From: Amycolatopsis sp. WQ 127309
GTDB taxonomy: Bacteria; Actinomycetota; Actinomycetes; Mycobacteriales; Pseudonocardiaceae
NCBI RefSeq assembly: GCF_023023025.1
Contig: NZ_CP095481.1
Location: forward strand, 7,825,001-7,889,000
Reading direction: 5' to 3'
Length of the DNA stretch: 64,000 nt
The notes below the pieces were generated by a model, which was not told the origin of the DNA, ran no database searches, and saw only the letters and a list, made by a program, of their open reading frames with translations. The position numbers were made by a program, and so were the translations under genes. Numbering within the stretch: the first letter of the stretch is position 1; each line of letters starts with the position of its first letter. Below are positions 16,278 through 24,881 of this stretch, piece by piece.

Positions 16278-16862
16278 GTGTACCAGTACGACGTCTTCAT
16301 CAGCTACCAACGTGGCGACCGGGTGGTTCCGGCCTGGGTCAGGAATCATTTCCATCCGCGGCTGTCGGAATTGCTGGACAGCAATCTCGACCGTGAGGTG
16401 AAGGTCTTCTTCGACGAGACCCTGCCCACCGGTTCGCACTGGCCGGCGGAACTGCGGACCGCGCTGCAGCGCACACGGATCCTGGTGCCGGTGTGTTCTC
16501 CGAAGTACTTCCAGAGCGAGTGGTGCCTCGCCGAATGGCACTCGATGGCGAAACGGGAGGAACTGGTCGGCCGCGCGACGCCGGAGCGGCCGCGGCGGCT
16601 GATCTACCCCGTGATCTTCTGCGACTCGCGGAACTTCCCGGCGTACGCGCACGAACGCAGCATGTGGGACCTGAAGAAATGGAACCTGCCCTACGAGCAC
16701 TTCCAAGCTTCGCAGGCGTACCTGGAGTTCCACCAGCAGATCGAGAAGATCGCCGAGGAGCTCGAAGTGCTGATCGACCTCGCGCCGGACTGGCGGCCGG
16801 ACTGGCCCGTCGACACCCCGATGCCGGAGCCGCCGAACCGGCCCCGGATGCCGAGGTTCTGA
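16278..16862 (+). CDS. TIR-domain protein (probable NADase-type effector)
   Basis: A 194-residue protein, mostly one TIR domain. It opens YQYDVFISYQRGD, continues VFFDETLPTGSHWPAEL and contains SPKYFQSEWCLAEW, where the WCxxE glutamate is the residue conserved in TIR enzymes that cleave NAD+. A helical tail (about residues 140-170) ends in a proline-rich segment. The start is taken at GTG 16278, 11 bases after AAGGAG; an in-frame GTG at 16236 is possible. It is first in a four-gene operon and is followed after 3 bases by the KGGVGR ATPase. NADase activity is inferred. Confidence 0.8.
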   Translation: MYQYDVFISYQRGDRVVPAWVRNHFHPRLSELLDSNLDREVKVFFDETLPTGSHWPAELRTALQRTRILVPVCSPKYFQSEWCLAEWHSMAKREELVGRATPERPRRLIYPVIFCDSRNFPAYAHERSMWDLKKWNLPYEHFQASQAYLEFHQQIEKIAEELEVLIDLAPDWRPDWPVDTPMPEPPNRPRMPRF

Positions 16863-16865
16863 GGC

Positions 16866-18500
16866 ATGCCGGGGTCGGTCTTCACCTTCTACTCCTACAA
16901 GGGCGGCGTCGGCCGCAGCTTCACCCTGGCCAACGTCGCCGTGCTGCTGGCGCGCTGGGGGAACCGGGTGCTGTGCCTGGACTGGGACCTGGAGGCCCCC
17001 GGCCTGAGCGACTACTTCCGGGAGAAGCTGACCGGTCCGCCCCTCCGGGGGGTCGTCGACCTCGTCGACGACTTCCGCGCCGGCCGGTTCGACCCGGCGA
17101 TGCACATCACCCGGCTGACCGGCGTCGGCGCGCTCGACTTCGTCGCTGCCGGGCGTGAAGGAGCCGGGTACGCCGGGCGGGTCCAGGACATCGACTGGGA
17201 AGGCCTCTACGACGAGGGGTTCGGCGACTACCTCGAGCGGTGCCGCGAGTGGTGGACGACCGAGTACGACTTCGTCCTGATCGACAGCCGCACCGGGATC
17301 TCCGACATCGGTGGCATCTGCACCGCGCACCTCCCGGACCACCTCGTGGTCCTGTTCACCGCGAACATGCAGAGCGTCCGCGGGGCCGTCGATCTCGCCC
17401 GGCGCGCGGACGTCGCCCGCGACCGGATGCCGTTCGACCGGCCGCGGCTCACCGTGCTGCCGGTGCTGTCCCGGTTCGACAACCGCGAAGAGTACGACCG
17501 GTCGGAGAAGTGGCGGCGCATCTGCGTCGAAGAGACGGCGGACCTGTACCGGACGTGGCTCGACCAGACCGTGGACGCCGACACGATGTCCCGGCACCTG
17601 ACCCTGCCCTACGTCTCGTACTGGAGCTTCGGCGAGCAGCTGCCGGTCCTGGAGGAGGCGACGCCGAGCGCCGACCAGATCGGCTTCGCCCTGGAGACGG
17701 TGGCCGCGGTGATCGGGCACCGGCTGGACCGCACGGACCTGCTGGCGGGCAACCGCGACGCGTATGTCGCGACGGTCCGCGAAGTCCGGCGCGAGTTCGC
17801 GCACGAGGTCCGGGTCAGCATTCCGCGGTCCAGTGTGAAGGTCGCGAACGCGCTGGTCGCCGAGCTGGAACGGCTCGACGTCCGAGTCGGGAAGTCGTTG
17901 TCGGGCGACCGTTCCCTGCTCGCCCGGGCCGAGGACGACGCCCGGCACCTGTGCCTGGTGATCGACGGCAAGGTCAGCCGCTGGCAGTCGGCGGAGATCG
18001 AGCTGTTCCTGCACCGGACGCTCGGCCAGGACCGCCGCGTCATCCCGGTGCTCACCCCGGGCACCGAGCCCAACGCGCTCCCCGGTTACGTCGGCAACCT
18101 CCGCTACCTGCGTCTGGGTCCGTCCCGCGGCCCGGCCGAGGTGGCCCGCGACCTGGTGGGCCAGCTCCAGGGCTTCACCCCGCTCGTCGACGCGGACGAA
18201 CCCGACCTCGCCGCGCTGCTGCGTCAGACGCTCCAGGCGTGGCTGCGCCCACCGCTGTGGGACCTCGTCGACGAGCTGGTCCAGGACCTGCGCGCGGCCG
18301 CCGGCGGCGGTGATGACGCGCGGGTCAAGGACCTCGCGGCGGACCTCGCCCTGGCCATCAAACCCCGTTCCCCGAACGGCGACCGCCACCACGGCGTTCC
18401 CCTCGAGACCCGCAAGTCGATCGACATGCTTCTCCACGTCCTCGACGCCCGGGCGAAGACCACGTTTCAGCACACGAACCACCGGAAGGACCTCGGATGA
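16866..18500 (+). CDS. KGGVGR-variant SIMIBI/ParA-like ATPase with C-terminal TIR-like domain
   Basis: A 544-residue protein. The N-terminal P-loop is SYKGGVGRSFTLANVAVLLA (residues about 10-29), the deviant Walker A in which Arg replaces the usual Lys-Thr; LCLDWDLEAPGLSDYF and FVLIDSRTGISDIGG supply the second acidic site and Walker B. Residues about 310-420 resemble a TIR domain (VANALVAELERLDVRVG; LVIDGKVSRWQSAEIE). Such ATPases are known from actinobacterial conflict-type systems, including those with FxsC/TIR-like partners; no radical SAM or FxSxx peptide gene is present here. The tail is helical. Its stop overlaps the next start (ATGA). It probably acts as an NTP-driven switch or sensor. 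Confidence 0.8.
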   Translation: MPGSVFTFYSYKGGVGRSFTLANVAVLLARWGNRVLCLDWDLEAPGLSDYFREKLTGPPLRGVVDLVDDFRAGRFDPAMHITRLTGVGALDFVAAGREGAGYAGRVQDIDWEGLYDEGFGDYLERCREWWTTEYDFVLIDSRTGISDIGGICTAHLPDHLVVLFTANMQSVRGAVDLARRADVARDRMPFDRPRLTVLPVLSRFDNREEYDRSEKWRRICVEETADLYRTWLDQTVDADTMSRHLTLPYVSYWSFGEQLPVLEEATPSADQIGFALETVAAVIGHRLDRTDLLAGNRDAYVATVREVRREFAHEVRVSIPRSSVKVANALVAELERLDVRVGKSLSGDRSLLARAEDDARHLCLVIDGKVSRWQSAEIELFLHRTLGQDRRVIPVLTPGTEPNALPGYVGNLRYLRLGPSRGPAEVARDLVGQLQGFTPLVDADEPDLAALLRQTLQAWLRPPLWDLVDELVQDLRAAAGGGDDARVKDLAADLALAIKPRSPNGDRHHGVPLETRKSIDMLLHVLDARAKTTFQHTNHRKDLG

Positions 18501-19126
18501 CCGACCGCTTGGGACACAAGCAGACCGCGGCGATGTTGACGCTGATGGTGCTGGGCCGGGAGGTGCCCAACCCCGAACTGCAGGAACGAGTGGGGTTCAC
18601 CCTGACCGGCAAGGACCGCACACAGCTGAACGACACCGGGTACGTCGCCAGCGCGAAGGTCGGCCGCACGTTCGTCCACCAGCTGACCGACAGCGGATGG
18701 GCGTGGTGTGAGGCGGAGATGCAGGAACAGACCCCGCCACCGCCGCGACCGCAGAGCGTTCTCTGTTCGGCGCTGTACCTGGTCCTGGGCGGCCTCAGTG
18801 GGTTCTTGCGTCAGGAGAAGCTCCGGCCGGCCGACGTTTTCGGCGTCGAGGCCGATGTCGAGCCGGAAGATCTCGAGGGGCGGATCCGTGTCGCCTACGG
18901 GGAACTGGTCAGGGAACCGCGTGGCTGGGTCGGGCTCGTCGACCTGCGGCCCAAGCTCGGCGCGCCCGCCGACGAGGTCGATGCCGTGCTGAAGGAACTC
19001 AGCCGGACCGGGCAGGCCCACTTGGTGCCGGAGGACAACCGCAAGGTCCTCAACGCCGCCGACCACGAGGCGGCGATCCGCATCGGTGGTGAGGACAACC
19101 ACCTGCTCTCGATCGAGGCGCTGTGA
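18497..19126 (+). CDS. Winged-helix adaptor protein of the TIR-HerA operon
   Basis: A 209-residue protein with no confident family match. Residues about 5-75 look like a winged helix: QTAAMLTLMVLGREVPNPEL, then a basic wing and VHQLTDSGWAWCEAEM. A proline-rich hinge (EQTPPPPRPQS) leads to a second helical domain (about residues 90-180) that may be another winged helix (YGELVREPRGWVGLVDL). ATGA overlap with the gene before and GTGA/TGATG overlap with the gene after mean stoichiometric co-translation. Either a subunit bridging the ATPases or the regulator of the divergent promoter. Confidence 0.6.
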   Translation: MTDRLGHKQTAAMLTLMVLGREVPNPELQERVGFTLTGKDRTQLNDTGYVASAKVGRTFVHQLTDSGWAWCEAEMQEQTPPPPRPQSVLCSALYLVLGGLSGFLRQEKLRPADVFGVEADVEPEDLEGRIRVAYGELVREPRGWVGLVDLRPKLGAPADEVDAVLKELSRTGQAHLVPEDNRKVLNAADHEAAIRIGGEDNHLLSIEAL

Positions 19127-22100
19127 TGGACGAACTGACCGCGTTGGCGGCGCTGGGGTTCGACTGGGCAGACACCCCTGACCACGTCTGGCGGGATTCG
19201 CCGTACCACGTCGAAGGGCTGCACGCCGACGCCCTCGCCGCGCTCGACACGAGCATCCGCGTCGCCGCGGCCAGCGACGGACCCAGCCCGATCGGCTTGG
19301 TCCTGCGCGGGCTGAAAGGAGTCGGCAAGACCCACCTGCTGGGCCTGGTCCGCCGGCAGGTGCACCGGGCGCGCGGCTATTTCTTCCTCGATGAGGTCAC
19401 CGCGGCGGACGCGTTCTGGGACAACACAGCCGAGGCGTTGCGCCGAGGACTGTCCCGCCCGGACGAGTCGGGCGAGTCGCAGCTGAAGAGCTTCCTGCTG
19501 CGCGTGTGCCTGCGGGCCCAGGTCGACGCCGAGGTCACGACGAGGCTCCGGCGAGGCAGAGGCGTGACCGCGGACGACCTCGAAGCTTTCGTCGACGGGG
19601 TGGCTCACCTCGACCAAATGGTCGCCGACGAATGCGGTGACACCGCCCGCGCTCTCGTGCTCCTCGCGAGCCGGGACCGCAGCGCCCGGTACGTCGGCGA
19701 GGATTACCTCGACGGGGACGATGAGCTCACGTCCGACGCCAAGGAATGGGGCATCCGGCCGCGACCGAAGCCCGCGCGCGCCCTCGTGCAGGAGATCACC
19801 CGGCTGCTCGCCTTGACCGGCCCGGTCGTGATCGCCGTGGACCAGCTCGACACTCTCGTCGCGCGGTCCGTGCAGCACACCCAGCAGGTCGGTGACAGCG
19901 CCGACGAAGACCTTCTCGTGGCGCAGATCGCCGACGGGCTCATGGGGCTGCGCGAAGTCACCCACAAGACCCTGACGGTGCTGGCCTGCCTGCCCAGCAC
20001 GTGGGAACAGATCAAGACGAAGGCGGCCGGCACGGTACCCGATCGCTTTCGCGAGTCCGTGACGCTCGGCCGGATCACCGACGCCCGGCTCGGCCGGGCC
20101 CTGGTGGAAAAGCGGCTCGGGGCGGCCTACCAGACCATGGAGTTCACGCCGCCTCACCCGACCTGGCCGATCGCGCCGGAAGCTTTCGACGGGGCTTGGG
20201 AACAGTGGACCCCTCGGGAACTGCTGAAACGCATCGGGGCCCACATCGACGCGTGCCTGCGCTCCGGGCAGGTCCGGGAGCTCACCTCCTTCGACGAACG
20301 GGCCTCGCTGCCGGTGGCGCCGTTGCGAATCGTCGTGGAATCTGACCAGTTCACCGAGCTTGACACCGAGTTCGAGAAGCTGAAGGCCGAGGCCGACCCC
20401 GAGAAGCTGCGCAACGAGAAGACCGAAGACAAGGTCATGCCCGATCTGCTGTCGGCCGCCTTGCGCAGCTGGATCACCGAAGTCGGGGACGACAACCTGG
20501 AATGGGTGTGCGAGCGCCAGAACGGGCGCGGTGACCTGCACGCCTGGCTCACCCGGACGGTCGACGAGGCTTCCGATCTCCAGGAGCACTGGGGGTTCCG
20601 GGCGATCGCCGCCCAGAATGCCCGTGCCGCGCTGAGCCGCTTCCGCAAAGCCCGGTCGGCTGCAGGGCAACGGCCGGGCGCGGACAACCGGCACCTCGTT
20701 ATCATCCGTGCTCCGAAATGGTCGCAGGGCAAGAAGACCCGGGAAGAGGTCGGCGCCTTCGAGACCGCGGGAGGACGCACCAAGCCGTTGTCCGACCCGG
20801 ACGTGCGTACGTTCTGGGCGCTCGACCGGATGCTCGAGACCGGTGGTCGCGAGCTGCACGAATGGCTCGTCGACCGACGGCCCGCCAGCCGCTCGGAGCT
20901 GTTGTCGGCGGTGCTGCCGCCGCCGTCGAACGGGCAGCGCTCCGAGGTGAAGGGGCCGTCGTCGGGGCAGGCTGCCGAAGGGACCCATCCGCCGCCGGTG
21001 GTGGGTGAGCAGCGCGGCGACGAAAAGCATCCGCCGTCGGTGAACGGAAAGCGCGCCGAGGAAGCGCACCCGCCGCCCGCTGAAGGGGAGATCACGCTCG
21101 GCACGGTCGTCGGGTCGGGGGTGCCGGTGCGGATCGGGCTTTCGGCGCTGCGCAAGCACGCCGCGATCTTCGCCGGGTCCGGGTCGGGGAAGACCGTGCT
21201 GCTCAGGCGGATCGTGGAGGAGTGCGCTCTGCTGGGGGTTTCCGCGATCGTTCTGGACCCGAACAACGACCTCTCCCGCCTCGGTGATGCCTGGCCTGAA
21301 CCGCCGGCCGGGTGGGGGCCCGATGATGCCCAGCTGGCCAAGCGGTACCTGGCGGAGACGGACGTCGTCGTCTGGACGCCCGGGCGGGCGACCGGGAGGC
21401 CGCTCGCGTTCCAGCCCCTGCCGGACTTCGGCGGCGTTCTCGACGACGCCGACGAGTTCACGGCGGCCGTCGAGGTGGCGGTGGCGACGCTGGCGCCGCA
21501 GGCGCGGCTCACCGGGACCACGGTCAAGGCGAACATCGGCCTGGCGGTGTTGCGCCAGGCCGTGATCCACCACGCGCGGACCGGGTCGCGCAGCCTGCCG
21601 GACCTGATCGAGCTGCTGTCGGACCTGCCCGACGACGTCAGCAACCTCAACGACGCCAGGCGGATCGCGGCCGACCTGGCCGAGGTGCTGAAGGCGGCGA
21701 TGGTCAACGACCCGCTGTTCGCCGGCGGCGGTGAGCCGGTGGACCCGGGCGTGCTGCTGACGCCGGCGCCGGGGCACCGGGCCCGGGTGTCGGTGATCAG
21801 TTTCGTCGGGCTGCCGGCGGAGGAACAGCGGCAGAACTTCGTCAACCAGCTGCAGATGGAGCTGTTCGCCTGGATCAAACGCAACCCGGCGGGCGACCGG
21901 CCGCTGGGCGCGCTGTTCGTGATGGACGAGGCGCAGATGCTCGCGGCGTCGGGCACGCTGACGGCGAGCACGCGCAGCACGATCGTGCTCGCGTCCCAGG
22001 CGCGCAAGTACGGCTTGGGGTTGCTGTTCGCGACGCAGGCGCCGAAGGGGCTGCACAACCAGGTGGTCGGCAACGCGATGACGCAGTTCTTCGGCCGCCT

Positions 22101-22311
22101 CAACAGCCCGGCCCAGATCGCGGCGGCCAACGAGCTGGCCCGCGCGAAGGGCAGCCCGGTCGCGGACATCTCCAGGCTGGAGCGCGCGCAGTTCTACGTG
22201 GCGGGGGAGGCGTTCGGCTTCCGCCAGGTCGCGACCCCGCTGTGCCTGACCCACCACCCGGCGAGCCCGTTGCGCCTGGAGGAGGTGATCAGCCGGGCCC
22301 GGGAAGCCTGA
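19126..22311 (+). CDS. AAA ATPase fused to HerA/FtsK-type motor ATPase
   Basis: A 1061-residue protein with two NTPase modules. The N-terminal P-loop LRGLKGVGKTHLLGLV (about residue 62) and VVIAVDQLDTLV mark an AAA/STAND-like domain (to about 550). A linker (597-655) carries imperfect 13-14-residue repeats beginning HPPP. The second module has FAGSGSGKTVLLRRIV (about residue 685), LDPNNDLSRLGD, Walker B ALFVMDEAQMLAA (about 935) and LLFATQAPKGLHNQVVGN, the HerA/VirB4-like DNA-motor signature. HerA homologues pump DNA and pair with nucleases or NADases in phage defence. The start may be GTG 19123 or ATG 19126, both overlapping the upstream stop. Probable core motor and sensor of the cassette. 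Confidence 0.82.
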   Translation: MDELTALAALGFDWADTPDHVWRDSPYHVEGLHADALAALDTSIRVAAASDGPSPIGLVLRGLKGVGKTHLLGLVRRQVHRARGYFFLDEVTAADAFWDNTAEALRRGLSRPDESGESQLKSFLLRVCLRAQVDAEVTTRLRRGRGVTADDLEAFVDGVAHLDQMVADECGDTARALVLLASRDRSARYVGEDYLDGDDELTSDAKEWGIRPRPKPARALVQEITRLLALTGPVVIAVDQLDTLVARSVQHTQQVGDSADEDLLVAQIADGLMGLREVTHKTLTVLACLPSTWEQIKTKAAGTVPDRFRESVTLGRITDARLGRALVEKRLGAAYQTMEFTPPHPTWPIAPEAFDGAWEQWTPRELLKRIGAHIDACLRSGQVRELTSFDERASLPVAPLRIVVESDQFTELDTEFEKLKAEADPEKLRNEKTEDKVMPDLLSAALRSWITEVGDDNLEWVCERQNGRGDLHAWLTRTVDEASDLQEHWGFRAIAAQNARAALSRFRKARSAAGQRPGADNRHLVIIRAPKWSQGKKTREEVGAFETAGGRTKPLSDPDVRTFWALDRMLETGGRELHEWLVDRRPASRSELLSAVLPPPSNGQRSEVKGPSSGQAAEGTHPPPVVGEQRGDEKHPPSVNGKRAEEAHPPPAEGEITLGTVVGSGVPVRIGLSALRKHAAIFAGSGSGKTVLLRRIVEECALLGVSAIVLDPNNDLSRLGDAWPEPPAGWGPDDAQLAKRYLAETDVVVWTPGRATGRPLAFQPLPDFGGVLDDADEFTAAVEVAVATLAPQARLTGTTVKANIGLAVLRQAVIHHARTGSRSLPDLIELLSDLPDDVSNLNDARRIAADLAEVLKAAMVNDPLFAGGGEPVDPGVLLTPAPGHRARVSVISFVGLPAEEQRQNFVNQLQMELFAWIKRNPAGDRPLGALFVMDEAQMLAASGTLTASTRSTIVLASQARKYGLGLLFATQAPKGLHNQVVGNAMTQFFGRLNSPAQIAAANELARAKGSPVADISRLERAQFYVAGEAFGFRQVATPLCLTHHPASPLRLEEVISRAREA

Positions 22312-22364
22312 ACCTGTCGATCCGGGCGTCGCTCGTTCGACGCCTTGGTGAAGGAGGTTCTCCC

Positions 22365-22925
22365 GTGTCCCAGGTGATCTTGTACATGTCGATGTCCCTC
22401 GACGGCTTCATCGCCGGCCCGGACGATCGGGCCGGCCAGGAGCTCGGCCGTGGTGGCGGGCGGTTGTTCGACTGGCTGGACGACCGGCTGGGGGAAGGGG
22501 TGAACGGCCAGGTCTACCGCGAGGCCTTGGCCACCGGTGCGGTGATCTCCGGCCGCCGGACGTTCGAGCTGGCCGGGCGCTGGCAGGGTGACCACCACGA
22601 CGGTGTCCCGATCCACGTCCTGACGCACCACGTGGACCCCGGGGACGAGCCGCCGGGGAGTGCGCGGTTCTACACGGACGTCGTCGCGTGCGTGACCGAA
22701 GCGGTGCAGGCGGCCGGCGACCGGCCGGTCATGGTGCAGGGCGCGGGGGCGGCGCAATCGTTGCTGCGCGCGGGTTTGCTCGACGAGCTGGAAATCCACC
22801 TGGTCCCGGTCCTGCTCGGCGGCGGCCGGCGGTTGTTCGCGGAATCGGAGCGGGTCGAGCTGGACGTCGTCCGGCGGCTGGACGGGAACGGCGTGACCCA
22901 CCTCCGTTACCGGGTGGCCCGCTAG
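22365..22925 (+). CDS. RibD C-terminal / dihydrofolate-reductase-like protein
   Basis: A 186-residue NADPH-dependent reductase-fold protein. It opens VILYMSMSLDGFIAGPDDR, contains ISGRRTFELAGRW and VMVQGAGAAQSLLRAGLLDE, and ends LLGGGRRLFAE...LRYRVAR, the usual pattern of the stand-alone YyaP/RibD_C family. The start is GTG 22365 with AAGGAGG eight bases upstream; upstream in-frame sequence belongs to the HerA gene end. The substrate is unknown; it lies 53 bases after the HerA gene but has its own strong ribosome site and is probably not part of that system. Confidence 0.85.
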   Translation: MSQVILYMSMSLDGFIAGPDDRAGQELGRGGGRLFDWLDDRLGEGVNGQVYREALATGAVISGRRTFELAGRWQGDHHDGVPIHVLTHHVDPGDEPPGSARFYTDVVACVTEAVQAAGDRPVMVQGAGAAQSLLRAGLLDELEIHLVPVLLGGGRRLFAESERVELDVVRRLDGNGVTHLRYRVAR

Positions 22926-22927
22926 CC

Positions 22928-22954
22928 CGGTCCCGGGGCACGACCCCGGGACCG
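22928..22954. terminator. Bidirectional terminator
   Basis: Perfect 11-base inverted repeat CGGTCCCGGGG / CCCCGGGACCG with a 5-base loop, between two convergent genes (stops at 22925 and 22968). Confidence 0.8.
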
Positions 22955-22967
22955 AACGCGGTCGGTG

Positions 22968-23690
22968 TCAGTCGGCGTCGGGGAAGTGGATGTCGGCGAT
23001 GTGGACGTCGACGCCCTCGACGTCGAGGCCGAGGAACTTCTCCACCGCGTCGATCACGTCGGTGCGGATCTTCTCGGCCAGGGCCTTGACGGCGTGGCCG
23101 AAGTCGATCACCACGGAGATGGTGATCGTGGCGACGTCGCCGTCGACCGCTACCTCGACGTCGTCGCTGGTGAGTTCGTGGACGCCCTCGGCCTTGCGGG
23201 CCACCCGGTACACGATCTTCACCACGACGTCGTCGCCGATGGTGGTGGCGCCGCGGGTGCCGGCGGCGGGGCGGGCCGCGGCCGCGACGACTCGCTCCGC
23301 CTCGTCTACGACCTCGACCGCCGCTACGGGTTCGACCACGACTGCCTCGGCCTCGACCGGCGTCGCGACCCGTTCGGTTTCCTCTTCGGGTACCTCGACG
23401 ACAGAGTCCGCGGCCGCCTCGTCGGACTCCTCGGTGACGGCCTCGTCTTCGACGTCGTCCGCCGACTCGTCGGTTTCGGTGTCGACGGCTTCGGCGTCTT
23501 CGGAGACCGAAGCGTCCTCGGTCACGACATCCGTCGCGGTGTCCTCATCGGGCTCGGTGGTCTCGGCCGCGTCGGCCTCGATCTCTTCGGTGGCAACGAC
23601 TTCGGGGGCGGATTCGGCCGGCGGGTACCCGCCGGTGGCGGGGGTGCCGGAGTTGGAGCGGCCGAAGATGCTGTTGATGACGTCGGACAT
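22968..23690 (-). CDS. Asp23/Gls24-family protein with long acidic N-terminal region
   Basis: A 240-residue protein. The C-terminal about 110 residues match the Asp23/Gls24 envelope-stress family (TTIGDDVVVKIVYRVARKAE; VATITISVVIDFGHAVKALA; VHIADIHFPD). Residues about 25-130 are low-complexity, rich in Glu, Asp, Val, Ala and Thr, and probably disordered. The start is ATG 23690 (MSDVINSIFGRS) with AGGGGAA just upstream; the frame's further extension is not supported. Family members sit at the cell membrane or envelope in Gram-positives; actinobacterial copies often occur in multigene sets, but here it stands alone. Confidence 0.8.
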   Translation of the reverse strand: MSDVINSIFGRSNSGTPATGGYPPAESAPEVVATEEIEADAAETTEPDEDTATDVVTEDASVSEDAEAVDTETDESADDVEDEAVTEESDEAAADSVVEVPEEETERVATPVEAEAVVVEPVAAVEVVDEAERVVAAAARPAAGTRGATTIGDDVVVKIVYRVARKAEGVHELTSDDVEVAVDGDVATITISVVIDFGHAVKALAEKIRTDVIDAVEKFLGLDVEGVDVHIADIHFPDAD

Positions 23691-23855
23691 GGGTTCCCCT
23701 TTTCGGGAGCGACGACTTCGGGTGGGGACGAACAAGACGGCGCCACTATAGGGCATGACCGTGACCCCGATCACGTACCCCGCCGTCGGGTTTCCCTTGT
23801 GTCCCAAAGATGTCCACAATCCGCGCGACGTCACTCGCGGTGGTCGGGCGGTGAC

Positions 23856-23883
23856 GCGGCCCCGGCTCGGGAGCCGGGGCCGC
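23856..23883 (-). terminator. Terminator downstream of the KAS III gene
   Basis: Perfect 12-base inverted repeat GCGGCCCCGGCT / AGCCGGGGCCGC with a 4-base loop, 12 bases past the KAS III stop. Confidence 0.8.
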
Positions 23884-23894
23884 GCCCGCTCAGC

Positions 23895-24881
23895 TCACCC
23901 GTGGCGGAAGCACAGCGTCCCCCACTGGAAGCCCGCGCCGATGGACGAGACCACGTACGTGTCGCCCCGGCGCACCGCGCCCTGGCCGAACGCCGAGTGC
24001 AGCGCCGTGAACACGCCGGCCGAACCGGTGTTGCCCAGGCGGTCCACCGTGATCGGCGCCCGCGAGCGTGACACGCCCAGCTTGTCCAGCGCCGCCGTGA
24101 TGATGTTCAAGTTCGCCTGGTGCAGGAAGAAGTGCGTGATCTCCTCCACCGACAACCCGGCCTCGTCGACCGCCCGCAGGATGCTGTCCGGCAGGCAGCG
24201 GGTCGCGGTGTTCCAGACCGCGCGGCCGTCCATCTTCAGGTAGTGGTCCGACGCCGACGCGGCGGCCGGCGGGAGGCGCGAACCGCCCGCCGGGATCTCC
24301 ACGTCGTACGACAGCTCCGTGCCGAAGTCCCAGCCCAGCAGTCCGCCGGACGACGACGCGCGGGTCAGGACCGCCGCGCCCGCCGCGTCTCCGAAGAACA
24401 CGCGGGTCGTGCGGTCGGCCGGGTCGGTGACGCGGGACGCGCAGTCCGCGGCGATGACCAGCACCGTCGACGCCGCCGACGTCTGCAGCAGGTGTGCCGC
24501 CAGGAACAACGCCTGGACGCCGTTCGCGCACGCCGCCTGCGTGATGTCCAGCGTCAGCGCGCGGTCCGCGCCCAGCAGCTCCTTCACGATCAACGCCGTC
24601 GAGGGGAGCGGCTGGTCGTAGGTGTAGGTCCCGACGATGATCGCGTCGACGTCGCGGGCGGTGCTGCCCGCCGCGGCCAGCGCGGAGTGGGCCGCCGCCA
24701 CGCACATGTCCGACGTCGCGCGGTCCGGCGCGAGCCGGCGGCGGACGCGGATGCCCGTGCGGCTGATGATCCACTCGTCCGACGTGTCCAGCGTCGCGGC
24801 CAGCTCCGCGTTCGTGACGACGTCCGGCGGCAGGTGGACGCCGGTGCCGGTGATCGTGACCGGGACGGCCAGCGCGCTCAC
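23895..24881 (-). CDS. 3-oxoacyl-ACP synthase III (FabH-like ketosynthase)
   Basis: A 328-residue KAS III-fold enzyme that condenses or transfers acyl groups. The active-site triad is intact: Cys in DITQAACANGVQAL (about residue 114), His in FFLHQANLNII (about 255), Asn in RLGNTGSAGVF (about 287). The start is GTG 24881, overlapping the stop of the GNAT-E1 gene (GTGA), so the pair is translationally coupled. The context, one KAS III plus one acyltransferase-adenylyltransferase fusion and no fatty-acid-synthesis genes, points to a secondary or signalling metabolite rather than housekeeping FabH. Confidence 0.9.
   Translation of the reverse strand: MSALAVPVTITGTGVHLPPDVVTNAELAATLDTSDEWIISRTGIRVRRRLAPDRATSDMCVAAAHSALAAAGSTARDVDAIIVGTYTYDQPLPSTALIVKELLGADRALTLDITQAACANGVQALFLAAHLLQTSAASTVLVIAADCASRVTDPADRTTRVFFGDAAGAAVLTRASSSGGLLGWDFGTELSYDVEIPAGGSRLPPAAASASDHYLKMDGRAVWNTATRCLPDSILRAVDEAGLSVEEITHFFLHQANLNIITAALDKLGVSRSRAPITVDRLGNTGSAGVFTALHSAFGQGAVRRGDTYVVSSIGAGFQWGTLCFRHG

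Noticed and set aside
18895..22257. 1120-codon minus-strand open frame
   Set aside because: Antisense shadow of the AAA-HerA gene with no recognisable domain.
15037..22311. FxSxx-COOH (fxs) peptide system
   Set aside because: KGGVGR and TIR-like proteins occur in fxs loci, but no radical SAM enzyme, no small FxSxx-ending peptide gene and no TPR protein are present.
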